A stretch of DNA of 64,000 nt, taken from NCBI RefSeq assembly GCF_900119695.1, contig NZ_LT632547.1, positions 310,001 to 374,000 of the forward strand, in the 5' to 3' direction. This DNA is from Actinomyces urinae (GTDB taxonomy: Bacteria > Actinomycetota > Actinomycetes > Actinomycetales > Actinomycetaceae). The notes below the pieces were generated by a model. It worked only from the letters and a program-made list of their open reading frames with translations, was not told the DNA's origin and ran no database searches. Of this stretch, positions 26,506-35,341 are shown piece by piece. Position 1 is the first letter of the stretch; every line of letters begins with the position of its first letter. A program made the translations under genes and the position numbers.

Positions 26506-27165
26506 ATGAAAACCAATATCGTACTTTTTGACTTCGACGGAACGATCGTGGACTCCGCCCCGATCATCATGCAAGCAGTAGCGGACACACTAGACGAGCT
26601 GGGCCTGCCGCCACAGTCAAATGAGCAGCTGCGCGCCTGGGTTGGTCCTCCCCTGTTTCACTCCTTCCGCGACTTCGCGAGGGTAGACCCCGCCCACATC
26701 GACGACGCCATCGCCACCTACCGCCGTTACTATCGTCAAACCATGTATGACGCCCCTTTCTTTCCCGGCGTTCTCGAAGCCATTCAAGAACTACATCAAC
26801 TTGGCTTCCCCCTTGCCATTGCAACTTCAAAAACCGAGACCATGGCAAAGCCCATAGCAACCCATGCCGGCCTTGATTCCTACTTCAAACACGTCGTCGG
26901 TTCCACCAATGACTCCGCCCATCAATCCAAAGCGGCAGTCATCGCAGATGCACTAAACCTCCTAGAAGCTGACGGTTACAATCGCGAAGGTGCCATCATG
27001 ATTGGCGATCGAATCCACGACGTTGAAGGTGCGCGCGCCAACAACCTCGACGTAATCGGCGTCCTGTGGGGAGGGACCGACCAGAGCGAATTCGAAACCG
27101 CGTCCGCAGCGGTTGCCACACCGGCGCAGCTAGTTGAAACAATCACCGAACGGGCCAAGAAATAA
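26506..27165 (+). CDS. HAD-superfamily hydrolase, phosphoglycolate phosphatase-like
   Basis: The 219-aa protein is a HAD hydrolase of the PGP/Gph type. The nucleophile motif is LFDFDGTIVDS, motif II is IATSKTE, and motif IV is MIGDRIHDVEGARANN. An alpha-helical cap lies at about residues 15-80. The substrate cannot be told from the sequence; phosphoglycolate or nucleotide monophosphates are typical. It is probably leaderless and is followed 26 bp later by the AI-2E family gene, which has its own -10 element. Confidence 0.9.
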   Translation: MKTNIVLFDFDGTIVDSAPIIMQAVADTLDELGLPPQSNEQLRAWVGPPLFHSFRDFARVDPAHIDDAIATYRRYYRQTMYDAPFFPGVLEAIQELHQLGFPLAIATSKTETMAKPIATHAGLDSYFKHVVGSTNDSAHQSKAAVIADALNLLEADGYNREGAIMIGDRIHDVEGARANNLDVIGVLWGGTDQSEFETASAAVATPAQLVETITERAKK

Positions 27166-27179
27166 CTATCAAAACGAAC

Positions 27180-27185
27180 TAGGCT
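27180..27185 (+). promoter_or_regulatory. -10 element of leaderless promoter, AI-2E family gene
   Basis: TAGGCT is six bases before the GTG at 27192. Confidence 0.45.
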
Positions 27186-27191
27186 GAAACC

Positions 27192-28535
27192 GTGAACAAA
27201 GACGAAGACAGTGGCAAAATCAGGCGACTAGCATACAGAGCCGGAGCAACCGCCCGCTCAATCATGTCGCGCAGCACCGATGCAAAACACGTCGGAATAC
27301 CGTCAGAGACGCCGCGACCTCTCTCCCAAGAGGCCCTGCCGCGCCAACACCGCAGAAACAAAATGCGTGGATCATCGAGAGGCATTCCCCCTCGATTCTC
27401 GAAAGCTCACGCTCGTGTACACTCAGACGACATTCCCACCTGGCTACGCAAAGCCGGCACTTCCGCGTGGATGATCCTCGGTGTCTTAGTCATCGTAGCG
27501 CTCATCGTGTGGAGCCTATCCGAAGTAGCCGCCGTTGTAGTCGCAATCTTCGTTGCGCTCGTAGTCACCTCGATCCTGAATCCCATCGTCACCTGGCTCG
27601 AACGTTACATGCCCAGATGGCTAAGCGAAATAATCGCCCTGTTGGGTAGCACCGCCGTTTTTGGTGGCCTCATCTTCTACGTCGTCACATCCGTTGCCGG
27701 ACAGTGGAACTCACTTAGCAAACAGTTTGGCAACGGTATCGATCAGATTATCGAATTTGTAAGAACCGGGCCGTGGGCCGTAGACCTCACCTCCGATGAG
27801 ATCTACAACTGGATCAACCAAACCATTGAGCAAGCACGCAACTACATCGAAACCAACGCGGGCCAAATACTCCAAGGAGCACTTTCAAACCTTGGATCGG
27901 TAGCAATCGGATTCACAATCATGGCGCTCGCGCTGTTCGCCACGATCTTCTTCCTCTACTCCGGCAAGAGCATGTGGATCTGGTTCCTCAACCGCTTGCC
28001 TGCAAGGCACCGCGAATCCACACACAAAGCCGTAGCCGCCGGGTGGTACACGTTCTCCGGCTACGCTCGCGGCATCATGATGGTTGCACTAACCAACGGC
28101 ATATTCGCGTTCGTATACCTTACGATTCTCGGCATCCCGCTTTCGGCACCGCTCGGAGTACTGGTATTCATCGGGTCATTCATTCCCCTCATCGGAGCGC
28201 CCACCGCCATGGGCATAGCCATGATCGTGGCTCTTGCGTCTAAGGGTGTTTGGATGATGATCGCCGTTGGCATTGGCATCGCCCTCATCGGACAGTTTGA
28301 AGGGCACGTGCTCCAACCACTCATCATGGGCGCACAAGTCTCGCTCCACCCAGTGGTTGTGGGTATCGGCGTCACCGCGGGAACCCTACTCGCCGGCATC
28401 TTCGGCGCGGTACTCTCCATTCCGCTAATCGCGTCCGCCTGGGCCATCTACCAACAGCTGCATGAGGAAGACCCACCCCTTGAAGGGGATCTTCCAAGTC
28501 CAAAAGAAATCGTTGAAGGACCATCTGTAAGCTGA
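27192..28535 (+). CDS. AI-2E family transporter (PF01594-type membrane protein)
   Basis: The 447-aa membrane protein belongs to the AI-2E transporter / permease family. Residues about 1-90 are a polar, basic N-terminal extension. About eight hydrophobic segments follow, with a re-entrant soluble region at about 170-240. Family marks are VALVVTSILNPIVTWLER in the first half and GSFIPLIGAPTAMGIA and FEGHVLQPLIMG in the second. Substrates of family members vary and are mostly undetermined. The GTG start is supported by TAGGCT six bases upstream; later starts would shorten the polar extension. Confidence 0.88.
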   Translation: MNKDEDSGKIRRLAYRAGATARSIMSRSTDAKHVGIPSETPRPLSQEALPRQHRRNKMRGSSRGIPPRFSKAHARVHSDDIPTWLRKAGTSAWMILGVLVIVALIVWSLSEVAAVVVAIFVALVVTSILNPIVTWLERYMPRWLSEIIALLGSTAVFGGLIFYVVTSVAGQWNSLSKQFGNGIDQIIEFVRTGPWAVDLTSDEIYNWINQTIEQARNYIETNAGQILQGALSNLGSVAIGFTIMALALFATIFFLYSGKSMWIWFLNRLPARHRESTHKAVAAGWYTFSGYARGIMMVALTNGIFAFVYLTILGIPLSAPLGVLVFIGSFIPLIGAPTAMGIAMIVALASKGVWMMIAVGIGIALIGQFEGHVLQPLIMGAQVSLHPVVVGIGVTAGTLLAGIFGAVLSIPLIASAWAIYQQLHEEDPPLEGDLPSPKEIVEGPSVS

Positions 28536-28550
28536 TCGGATGCAATTCCC

Positions 28551-28604
28551 GAGGCGCTACCTGAAATCGCGGGACCTGCCCGCCACCGGAACAGGTAGCG
28601 CCTC
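28551..28604. terminator. long inverted repeat between convergent AI-2E gene and dnaE2
   Basis: Two perfect 13-bp arms (28551-28563 and 28592-28604) enclose a second 5-bp hairpin. The structure covers the last codons of dnaE2 and the 22-bp gap. There is no clear T-tract on either strand. Confidence 0.5.
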
Positions 28605-31600
28605 AAGCTTGTCCGCCACCAAAGCAGACGCGCCGCCCGGCGCGCGCTCAACAACACCGCGCACCACCAGCGCCGCCTCAGTCAAACCAACTTTGCGAAA
28701 TCTCTTCCAAAGCCCCGGCGCGCAAACCACATTCGCATAACCCGTCTCGTCCTCCAACGACAAGAAAATCGTCCCCCTAGCCGTGTGGGGACGCTGCCGA
28801 TGCGTCACCAATCCCCCAATGCGAATGCGCCGCCCTGCCTCCACGCCCGCGATTTCTCCGCACGACAACACGCCAGCAGACTCCAGATTCTGGCGAACCA
28901 ACTCCATCGGATGACGATCCACGCTAACGCCACTAGCCTGGTAGTCCGCAACCACTGCCTCCGCCGGTGTTAACGGCTTCAAATCCGGCACGCTCCCCCA
29001 CTCCAGCGGCAATGTAGGTTGGTAAGCTTCCTGCCCCACAAACGGAGCCACCCACATGGCCTGCCTGCGCGAATCCGCAATCCTCCCAAGCGCGCCAGCC
29101 TTAGCCAGCCTCTCCACTTCCTTCGAACTGAGCATCGCCCGTCTCGCCAAATCCTCCACCGACGCGAACTCACCCTGCTCGCGGGCACTAACAATCCGAT
29201 CAATGCTCGCATCAGACATGCCACTAATAGTTGCAAGGCCCAGACGAACACGTTTGCCCGCTTGCGGAGTAACCGGAGGGATCCTCCGGGCCGCATTTGC
29301 GCCCTCGAACTTCTCTACACCTGTATCTAGTAGCGAATAGTTAACATCTGCGCGCTCCACCAACACGCCATGCCTGCGCGCATCTTCCACCAGCGAAGAA
29401 ACCGAATAAAAGCCCATCGGTTGCGACGAGATTATCGCAGCGTAAAACTCCTCTGGGAAATGCACCTTCATCCACGCCGACGCGTACACAATATAAGCAA
29501 ACGAAAACGAGTGAGATTCGGGAAAACCAAACTCTGCGAAACCTTGGAACGAACCAAAAATCTGATCTGCAACCTCCCCCGTAATCCCATTCTTTGCAAA
29601 CCCCTCGTACAGGGCCGGACGCAGGCGCGCCATCATCTCAGCGCTACGCTTAGCCCCCATCGCTTTGCGCAACTGATCGGCCTCGTAAGGCTTGAACCCT
29701 GCCGCGTCTATCGCTATCTGCATGAGCTGCTCTTGAAAAATAGGGACCCCCAGCGTCTTTTCCAAAGCTGGCCTAAGAAGCGGGTGCCAATAAGTAACAG
29801 GCTCGAGACCCCGCCTGCGCCGTAGATACGGATTCACTGCCTGACCCTGGATTGGCCCCGGGCGAACCAAAGACACCTCAATCACGATGTCGTAAAAACA
29901 GCGCGGTTGCATTCGCGGGAGCGTACCCATTTGAGCGCGAGACTCAACCTGGAACACGCCAACCGTATCCGCGTTGCACAACAGGTCATACACCAACGGG
30001 TCCTCGCTCGGCAGGTTGTACAAATTGAAAGGTTTCCCGTCAGTTCCCACGTGTCCTGCATCGCGAAGCGCATCAAACATTTTTCTCAGCGCCGTGAGCA
30101 TTCCCAGACCGAGCAGATCAAACTTCACAAGTCCAGCTTCCCCGCAGTCATCCTTATCCCACTGGAGCACGGTTCGTCCCTCTTTACTGGCCCACGCCAC
30201 GGGGCAGATTCTTGAAACCGGCTCGCGAGTAAGCACCATCCCTCCAGGATGAATACCCATGTGACGAGGCAGCTTTGACATCTGCTTAGCAATACCTACC
30301 ACCTTTGGGTCCGGCTTGACCCCCTCTAAATTCTTCGCCCAAACAGTTGCCACCTCACCCGGATACCCGAACGCTTTTGCCGCATCTCGCAGCGCTGAAC
30401 GAGGCTTATAAGAGATCACATTTGCCACCTGGGCTGCATACCGACGCCCGTAGCGCTCATAAATATGTTGGATCACCACCTCGCGCCTGACCGCCTCAAT
30501 ATCGATATCAATATCGGGAGGCCCGCTACGCCCCTCCGATAAGAATCGCTCAAACAACATCTTGTGCTTAACCGCGTCCACAGCCGAAATGCCGAGCGCA
30601 AAACAGACAGCTGAATTAGCTGCCGAACCGCGACCTTGGCACAAAATATTTTCAGCTCTACAAAAATCCACGATCTCTTTAACTATCAAGAAATAGCCTG
30701 AAAACCCCAGTTTTGCGATCAACAACAGTTCGGAATCAATCTTCTGCCACGCCTGCGGGTTGCGCGCCCTACTGCCGTATCTTTCGCTCGCACCTTCATA
30801 CGTTAAGTGACGCAACCAGCTGTCATCATCAAACCCATCGCGAATGTTTGCGCGCGGCAAATGCGGAGCAACTAGCCGCAGATCAAAAGCAAGCTCTTGC
30901 GCTAGCTCGGCCGCATTCTCTACCGCCTGCGGATAGTACCTGTGTATTCGCAGCATGTCGCTAGCTGAACGAAGAACCGGGGGGAAAGCCTCCAGGTAAG
31001 GTTGCGCCTGCTCTAACGTGGCTCCAAGGCGTATCGAGCGCAACACGTGAGCGAGTTTCAAAGAACTGACGTCCGCGACACGCGCCCCTGTTGTTGCCAC
31101 CAGCTGTAATCCCGTGCGCTCAGCGATACGCGCCAGATAATGAGCTTCACGCTCTTCTTCATCCGGAGTTGAAAGAGCCGACTCTATGACCACATTCCCA
31201 AATAAATCACGAAGTTTAGCTGCCAGCATGACCGCTTCATCCATGCCGCGGCCGTTCAAAGCTTGACGGATTGGACCTCGCGCAGTTCCTGTAAGGATCG
31301 TCCAGTTTCCCGAAGAAAACTCTGCGAGCTCATCAAGAGTTAAAACCGTGTCCGTTCGCCCTGTTTTGGACAGTTGGAACGCCGATAGAGCGTCACAAAG
31401 CTCGTGATAGCCCTGCACATTATTAGCGAGGATTGGCAGATGATATCCGCCTGCAATCCTGATTTCTGTGCCCTGTACGCTCGCGATCCTGTTTTCTCTG
31501 GCGGCAACACTAGTCTGTACTACCGAAAACATGCCGTCATAGTCAAGGATTCCAATGGCATCCAAACCCAGTTGCGCTGCACGCTCAACCATCACTTCAG

Positions 31601-31664
31601 GCAGATTTGCTCCGTGAAGGAACGAAAAGGCGCTGTGCGCGTGAAGTTCTGCGTAGGATGCCAC
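28557..31664 (-). CDS. dnaE2: error-prone DNA polymerase III alpha subunit
   Basis: DnaE2 is the translesion polymerase of the mycobacterial-type mutasome, recruited with ImuB and ImuA'. The 1035-aa protein starts with a PHP domain (ASYAELHAHSAFSFLHGA). The C-family polymerase catalytic acids are in GPPDIDIDIE at about residue 370. The GVFQVESRAQMGTLPR and ESHSFSFAYIVYASAWMK blocks are typical, and an OB fold lies near the C-terminus (RIRIGGLVTHRQR). The start is GTG; TATGAT is six bases upstream and a perfect LexA box abuts it, so the gene is SOS-controlled and probably leaderless. Confidence 0.96.
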   Translation of the reverse strand: MASYAELHAHSAFSFLHGANLPEVMVERAAQLGLDAIGILDYDGMFSVVQTSVAARENRIASVQGTEIRIAGGYHLPILANNVQGYHELCDALSAFQLSKTGRTDTVLTLDELAEFSSGNWTILTGTARGPIRQALNGRGMDEAVMLAAKLRDLFGNVVIESALSTPDEEEREAHYLARIAERTGLQLVATTGARVADVSSLKLAHVLRSIRLGATLEQAQPYLEAFPPVLRSASDMLRIHRYYPQAVENAAELAQELAFDLRLVAPHLPRANIRDGFDDDSWLRHLTYEGASERYGSRARNPQAWQKIDSELLLIAKLGFSGYFLIVKEIVDFCRAENILCQGRGSAANSAVCFALGISAVDAVKHKMLFERFLSEGRSGPPDIDIDIEAVRREVVIQHIYERYGRRYAAQVANVISYKPRSALRDAAKAFGYPGEVATVWAKNLEGVKPDPKVVGIAKQMSKLPRHMGIHPGGMVLTREPVSRICPVAWASKEGRTVLQWDKDDCGEAGLVKFDLLGLGMLTALRKMFDALRDAGHVGTDGKPFNLYNLPSEDPLVYDLLCNADTVGVFQVESRAQMGTLPRMQPRCFYDIVIEVSLVRPGPIQGQAVNPYLRRRRGLEPVTYWHPLLRPALEKTLGVPIFQEQLMQIAIDAAGFKPYEADQLRKAMGAKRSAEMMARLRPALYEGFAKNGITGEVADQIFGSFQGFAEFGFPESHSFSFAYIVYASAWMKVHFPEEFYAAIISSQPMGFYSVSSLVEDARRHGVLVERADVNYSLLDTGVEKFEGANAARRIPPVTPQAGKRVRLGLATISGMSDASIDRIVSAREQGEFASVEDLARRAMLSSKEVERLAKAGALGRIADSRRQAMWVAPFVGQEAYQPTLPLEWGSVPDLKPLTPAEAVVADYQASGVSVDRHPMELVRQNLESAGVLSCGEIAGVEAGRRIRIGGLVTHRQRPHTARGTIFLSLEDETGYANVVCAPGLWKRFRKVGLTEAALVVRGVVERAPGGASALVADKLEALPVPVAGRSRDFR

Positions 31665-31670
31665 CTACCA

Positions 31671-31692
31671 ATCATATCGAACAAATGTTCGA
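31671..31692 (-). promoter_or_regulatory. LexA (SOS) box abutting the dnaE2 -10 element
   Basis: The LexA box at 31677-31692 is TCGAACAAATGTTCGA, a perfect match to the actinobacterial consensus TCGAACnnnnGTTCGA. The -10 TATGAT (minus strand, 31671-31676) is directly next to it and lies six bases before the GTG start. LexA bound here would block RNA polymerase. Confidence 0.9.
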
Positions 31693-31711
31693 TACCTGCA
31701 CCCTGCCTCGC

Positions 31712-32344
31712 CTAATGATCGGAAGAGAGGCGCCCCTTCGACTCTTCTAAATAGCAGTTTCCACACAACGACTCGTAAGTAACTGCTACCCCATCAATCG
31801 CTACCTGATCTCCGTCAAAAACGAATCGATCATCCACTTTACGGCCGTTAAAAACCGCTTTTTTACCGCAGCGGCAAATAGTTTTAAGTTCTTCAACCGA
31901 GTGCGCGATCTCCAGCAAACGCCGAGCCCCTGGGAACGCTATGGTTTGAAAATCAGTTCGAATGCCGTACGCAAGCACCGGGACGTTATCTAACACCGCA
32001 ATACGGAACATATCGTCAACCTGTTTTGGAGTGAAAAACTGAGCTTCATCAACAAGTAGCGCTGACACGGGCTTGGCCGCCAAATTCTGCATCAAAGCGT
32101 TAGGGTCAACCCCTGAGGCTACATTCAAGAAAACGTCACGCAGGTTCTCATCTTTCCCAACCAACATGTCTACTTCGCGCGTAACACCCAGCCGAGAAAC
32201 GATCTGCGCATCCCCCTTGGTGTCAACCGACGGCTTAGCGAGCACCACTCTTTGCCCGCGCTCTTCATAGTTATAGGCGGCCTGTAGCAATGCGGTTGAC
32301 TTGCCAGAGTTCATCGCCCCGTACCTGAAGTAAAGCTTAGCCAC
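31712..32344 (-). CDS. tdk: thymidine kinase
   Basis: Thymidine kinase phosphorylates thymidine to dTMP in the salvage pathway. The 210-aa type II enzyme has the P-loop GAMNSGKSTALLQ, the VDEAQFF motif with the catalytic Glu, and four zinc-binding cysteines (CRC at about 155, CGNC near the C-terminus). The GTG at 32344 follows AGGAAGG with 8-nt spacing and is preferred over a GTG three codons upstream. It sits between imuB and dnaE2 on the same strand. The dnaE2 LexA box lies just after its stop. Confidence 0.95.
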   Translation of the reverse strand: MAKLYFRYGAMNSGKSTALLQAAYNYEERGQRVVLAKPSVDTKGDAQIVSRLGVTREVDMLVGKDENLRDVFLNVASGVDPNALMQNLAAKPVSALLVDEAQFFTPKQVDDMFRIAVLDNVPVLAYGIRTDFQTIAFPGARRLLEIAHSVEELKTICRCGKKAVFNGRKVDDRFVFDGDQVAIDGVAVTYESLCGNCYLEESKGRLSSDH

Positions 32345-32374
32345 AGCTCGCACCTTCCTCTTTCCTCTACTGAA

Positions 32375-34039
32375 CTAATACCACAATGCAGCGAGCATCC
32401 ACTCACCCGAGACCCATTTAATAAGCACCCGCGGCGCTCCTAGGGGCGCCGCCACGAGCCACGCCCTAGGCGCAGACACCTCGTCCTGCCCATCCCACCA
32501 CCTACCAAGGATGGGCCATGGGCCGCGCACGTCAGAGAGAACGACCTCCTCTGCCGCGTACAACCCAACATCTAATTCCGCTACTTCCTCGACATTAACA
32601 ACCATGCTTCGAGGCGTGGCGTTCAAAGTTCCATCCGACCGCAGCCTGACTGCCCTCCCACCTTCATCAAACAGGCACACAGACAGAGGGCTCTCGAGCA
32701 CCGTAGCGGGAGATTCTTCTTTTAAGCCCCCGACCCACATGTCTTGGAACGAAGCGTGATTTTGCCATTTTTGAGGCACATTCCACTGCTCCCACACAGC
32801 TGTTTCCGGGGCGGCACCCCACTCGGTTTGCACCACTTTGCTCAGAGGATCAAATCCTGGCCTCACTCGCGGCCGCAGCACCCCGTCCAAACCAACTAAC
32901 GCCTGAAGCCTGAAGGCCACCGTACCGGCGCGAACATCGTCCTCGCTACGGTCTGACCACAACTGCTTCGCAAGATGATCTATCGGAACCAGATCGCGGG
33001 CAGTCAGAACAATTTTTTCAACCCCAAATCTTTCTTGCGAATACTCGCCCTCCATGGATGCTCCTGATCTAGCCAGCTCATCAACCCAAGATTGAACTTG
33101 CCAACGAGTTCGGTCAACCAAATCGCGCGGTGCGGGAAAATCTATTATCGCCCAACGTCTAGATCTCTCAACCCTTCCCACAGCCCCAAGAATAGTTGCG
33201 GTTATATCCACCTCATTTGTAGCTACCTGCTTTGATACCAGCTTTTCAACCAGACTTGCGGCTTGCTCCAACAAATACCCCAAAGCCACCCCCAAATCTG
33301 TCACCGGGGCAGGAAATACAACAGTTTGCTCGACAAACTCTTCTGGCGCGCGCTCAGCTTTGCGAAGCATGCCAGCCTGCCACAACAACCTGTACAAGCT
33401 CTGCCCAACCTCACCAAAACGAGCTAGAACATGCTCCGCACCAAGGGCTCGCAAATCGCCAACCGTCCTAACTCCCAGGGCGGCAAGAGAATCCAACGCT
33501 TGATCCAGATCGCTTTCCTTTTGGGACATAAGTGGTTTTAAATACCTTAGCGACAAATCGCTCACGCGAGATTCGCCAGGATCTACAACGCCATGCAGGG
33601 CCCCTACCCAGGCCTGCAACAGCCCTTCACCAATCCCCACGTAGCATTCACTTCCTGTCTGCTCCGCGATCACGTCAATCACTCGTTCACACAGCGCCTC
33701 TTCGCCACCAAAAGTGCGCGACGCAGAAGCGGGGATCCAGGCTATTCCAGGCTTCACCATGCATACGGTTGCCGATACCTCTCCCAAAGCATCAAGCGCG
33801 ACATTGAATGCCCGCAACGAACGCCCCGGATCGCCTGGCATAACTAAAAGCTCGTCACACAGGTGCTCTGCAAGGGCTCTTCGCATCCCCACCGCTACGC
33901 CCATCGCACGAGCTTCGCGAGTCACGTGAGTTATTCTCCCCGTAGCAGACACCAAAGCAGCCGGCGCCCCCGGAGGGCAGTCAATTACCAGCGCACTCGT
34001 CTCCCAATCTGGGAAGAACACCACAGCTAAACGAGTCAC
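32375..34039 (-). CDS. imuB: ImuB, catalytically inactive Y-family polymerase-like protein
   Basis: ImuB is the clamp-binding hub of the ImuA'-ImuB-DnaE2 mutasome. The 554-aa protein has the Y-family fold (LAVVFFPDWETSALV, LRAFNVALDALGEVSATV, YVGIGEGLLQAWVGAL, LAALGVRTVGDLRAL). The metal-binding acids of active Pol IV (compare DMDSFF and SIDEAFLD in dinB at 53820-55073) are missing, as in known ImuB. Its start overlaps imuA' by four bases. A clear QLPLW-type clamp motif could not be fixed; KQLWSD around the middle is a weak candidate. Confidence 0.9.
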   Translation of the reverse strand: MTRLAVVFFPDWETSALVIDCPPGAPAALVSATGRITHVTREARAMGVAVGMRRALAEHLCDELLVMPGDPGRSLRAFNVALDALGEVSATVCMVKPGIAWIPASASRTFGGEEALCERVIDVIAEQTGSECYVGIGEGLLQAWVGALHGVVDPGESRVSDLSLRYLKPLMSQKESDLDQALDSLAALGVRTVGDLRALGAEHVLARFGEVGQSLYRLLWQAGMLRKAERAPEEFVEQTVVFPAPVTDLGVALGYLLEQAASLVEKLVSKQVATNEVDITATILGAVGRVERSRRWAIIDFPAPRDLVDRTRWQVQSWVDELARSGASMEGEYSQERFGVEKIVLTARDLVPIDHLAKQLWSDRSEDDVRAGTVAFRLQALVGLDGVLRPRVRPGFDPLSKVVQTEWGAAPETAVWEQWNVPQKWQNHASFQDMWVGGLKEESPATVLESPLSVCLFDEGGRAVRLRSDGTLNATPRSMVVNVEEVAELDVGLYAAEEVVLSDVRGPWPILGRWWDGQDEVSAPRAWLVAAPLGAPRVLIKWVSGEWMLAALWY

Positions 34040-34542
34040 ACTGCCCTCCTGACCAAACCGAGAGAGCCATCGGCCTCACTATTTCGCGACTGCACGTACC
34101 AGGGTTTAGAAATCGAAAGCCAGGGCACGGTAGTCAGAACAGACGACCTTCTTGATCTAGCACGCCCCGCTAGAGCTCTTTGATTTTGGGCTGACAACGG
34201 AAGCGGTCCTGCAACCACCAGATCAACTCCATCTATCAAAGCCGCCAAGACTTTAAGAGACTGCTCTTTCACCCGAGGAACAAAAATGACCTTTTCGAGT
34301 GGGATCCCCTTCTCTAAAGCCGCGCACCAACCAACGTTTTTAACACCAACAACGCCTACCCACTGATCGTCCTTGCGAAGGCTTATTACCGCCTCAAATA
34401 ACGCCTCGTTTCCACCACGAACATGCCACACATTGCCCGCGCGCAAAGGCGCGGGCGAAACGCCCATCGCCGTTTCCGCTCGAATAAGACTCAATCGCGC
34501 CTTTTCTAAACGCCGCTCCCGCTCAAGTGTTTTAACCTCCAC
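34036..34542 (-). CDS. imuA: ImuA', RecA-fold accessory protein of the mutasome
   Basis: This 168-aa protein resembles the actinobacterial ImuA' (Rv3395c type), which interacts with ImuB. Recognisable parts are EKARLSLIRAETAMG, ALFEAVISLRKDDQWVGVVG and GVDLVVAGPLPLS. No Walker A is present, as is usual. The frame continues upstream through the LexA box to 34674, so that start cannot be real. The GTG at 34542 lies after the box, behind GGGGGAGGA. It leads imuA'-imuB-tdk-dnaE2. Confidence 0.82.
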   Translation of the reverse strand: MEVKTLERERRLEKARLSLIRAETAMGVSPAPLRAGNVWHVRGGNEALFEAVISLRKDDQWVGVVGVKNVGWCAALEKGIPLEKVIFVPRVKEQSLKVLAALIDGVDLVVAGPLPLSAQNQRALAGRARSRRSSVLTTVPWLSISKPWYVQSRNSEADGSLGLVRRAV

Positions 34543-34571
34543 CGTTTGCTCGCTTCCTCCCCCAAGAGTTT

Positions 34572-34587
34572 TCGAACATCTGTTCGA
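34572..34587 (-). promoter_or_regulatory. LexA (SOS) box of imuA'-imuB
   Basis: TCGAACATCTGTTCGA is a perfect consensus LexA box. A -10-like TACACT lies directly upstream of it on the minus strand, and the GTG start is 30 bp downstream. Confidence 0.9.
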
Positions 34588-34742
34588 TAGTGTATTGCAG
34601 GGGTGGGACAAGAAAAGTGGAGATACTTCATTTTTGGCTTTAGCAAGCTTCAAAATCGCCGCAAAAGCCCGCATTTATCGCGCAAAGACAACCGTCGCGA
34701 TAAATTGAAAGTGACCTTCACGACAACAGACAGGAACTCCAA

Positions 34743-35273
34743 ATGGACCTTGAATCACGTCCAATAGCACCCCATCCAGACGAGGCCCTGCCAAAACTTC
34801 CGACTTTCACGCTAACGTCCAACGCTGCGAACGACATGCAGGTTATGCCCGCGGCCCAAACCGCCCCGGGAGGGTCCGTATCACCCCATCTTTCCTGGAG
34901 CGGATTTCCTGCCCAAACCCAGTCTTTTTTCGTCTATTGTTTTGACCCCGACGCGCCTACTCCGGCCGGATATTGGCATTGGGGAATTGTTGATATTCCC
35001 GCTGAGATTACCGAGCTAGATGAAGGCGCGGGAGAATCCGATCTACATCTGGAGGGGCCGGCCTTCCATCTGCTAAACGACGCGGGGCAAGCTAGCTATT
35101 ACGGAGCTAACCCGCCCAAAGGTGACCGCGAGCACCGATACGTATTCACCGTATACGCACTCGACACCCCCTCGTTAGGACTGGATGACGACGCCTCTAT
35201 CACCACGGCGTCGTTTAACGCCCTATTCCACGCACTTGCAAAGGCATCATTGACTTTGACCTTCAAGCAGTAA
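34743..35273 (+). CDS. YbhB/YbcL-type PEBP (Raf kinase inhibitor-like) protein
   Basis: The 176-aa protein belongs to the phosphatidylethanolamine-binding family. Marks are the DPDAPTPAGYWHWGIVDIP block with the anion-site Asp and His, and the GPAFHLLNDAG and YYGANPPKGDREHRYVFTVY segments. It has no signal peptide. The function of bacterial PEBPs is largely unknown. The ATG follows a short AGGA ribosome site. It is followed by a terminator-like hairpin that overlaps the trmL start. Confidence 0.9.
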   Translation: MDLESRPIAPHPDEALPKLPTFTLTSNAANDMQVMPAAQTAPGGSVSPHLSWSGFPAQTQSFFVYCFDPDAPTPAGYWHWGIVDIPAEITELDEGAGESDLHLEGPAFHLLNDAGQASYYGANPPKGDREHRYVFTVYALDTPSLGLDDDASITTASFNALFHALAKASLTLTFKQ

Positions 35274-35292
35274 GTTTCCTTAGTTTCTCTAT

Positions 35293-35341
35293 CGTGGAGC
35301 ACGCACCTAAAATGAAGGGCGTGCTCCACGTAATATTTTTT
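35293..35341 (+). terminator. terminator-like hairpin enclosing the trmL start codon
   Basis: The arms 35293-35304 and 35319-35330 form a perfect 12-bp stem with a 14-nt loop, followed by a run of six T (35336-35341). It begins 20 bp after the PEBP gene. The ATG of trmL (35312) lies in the loop and its first codons form the 3' arm and T-run. Confidence 0.8.
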
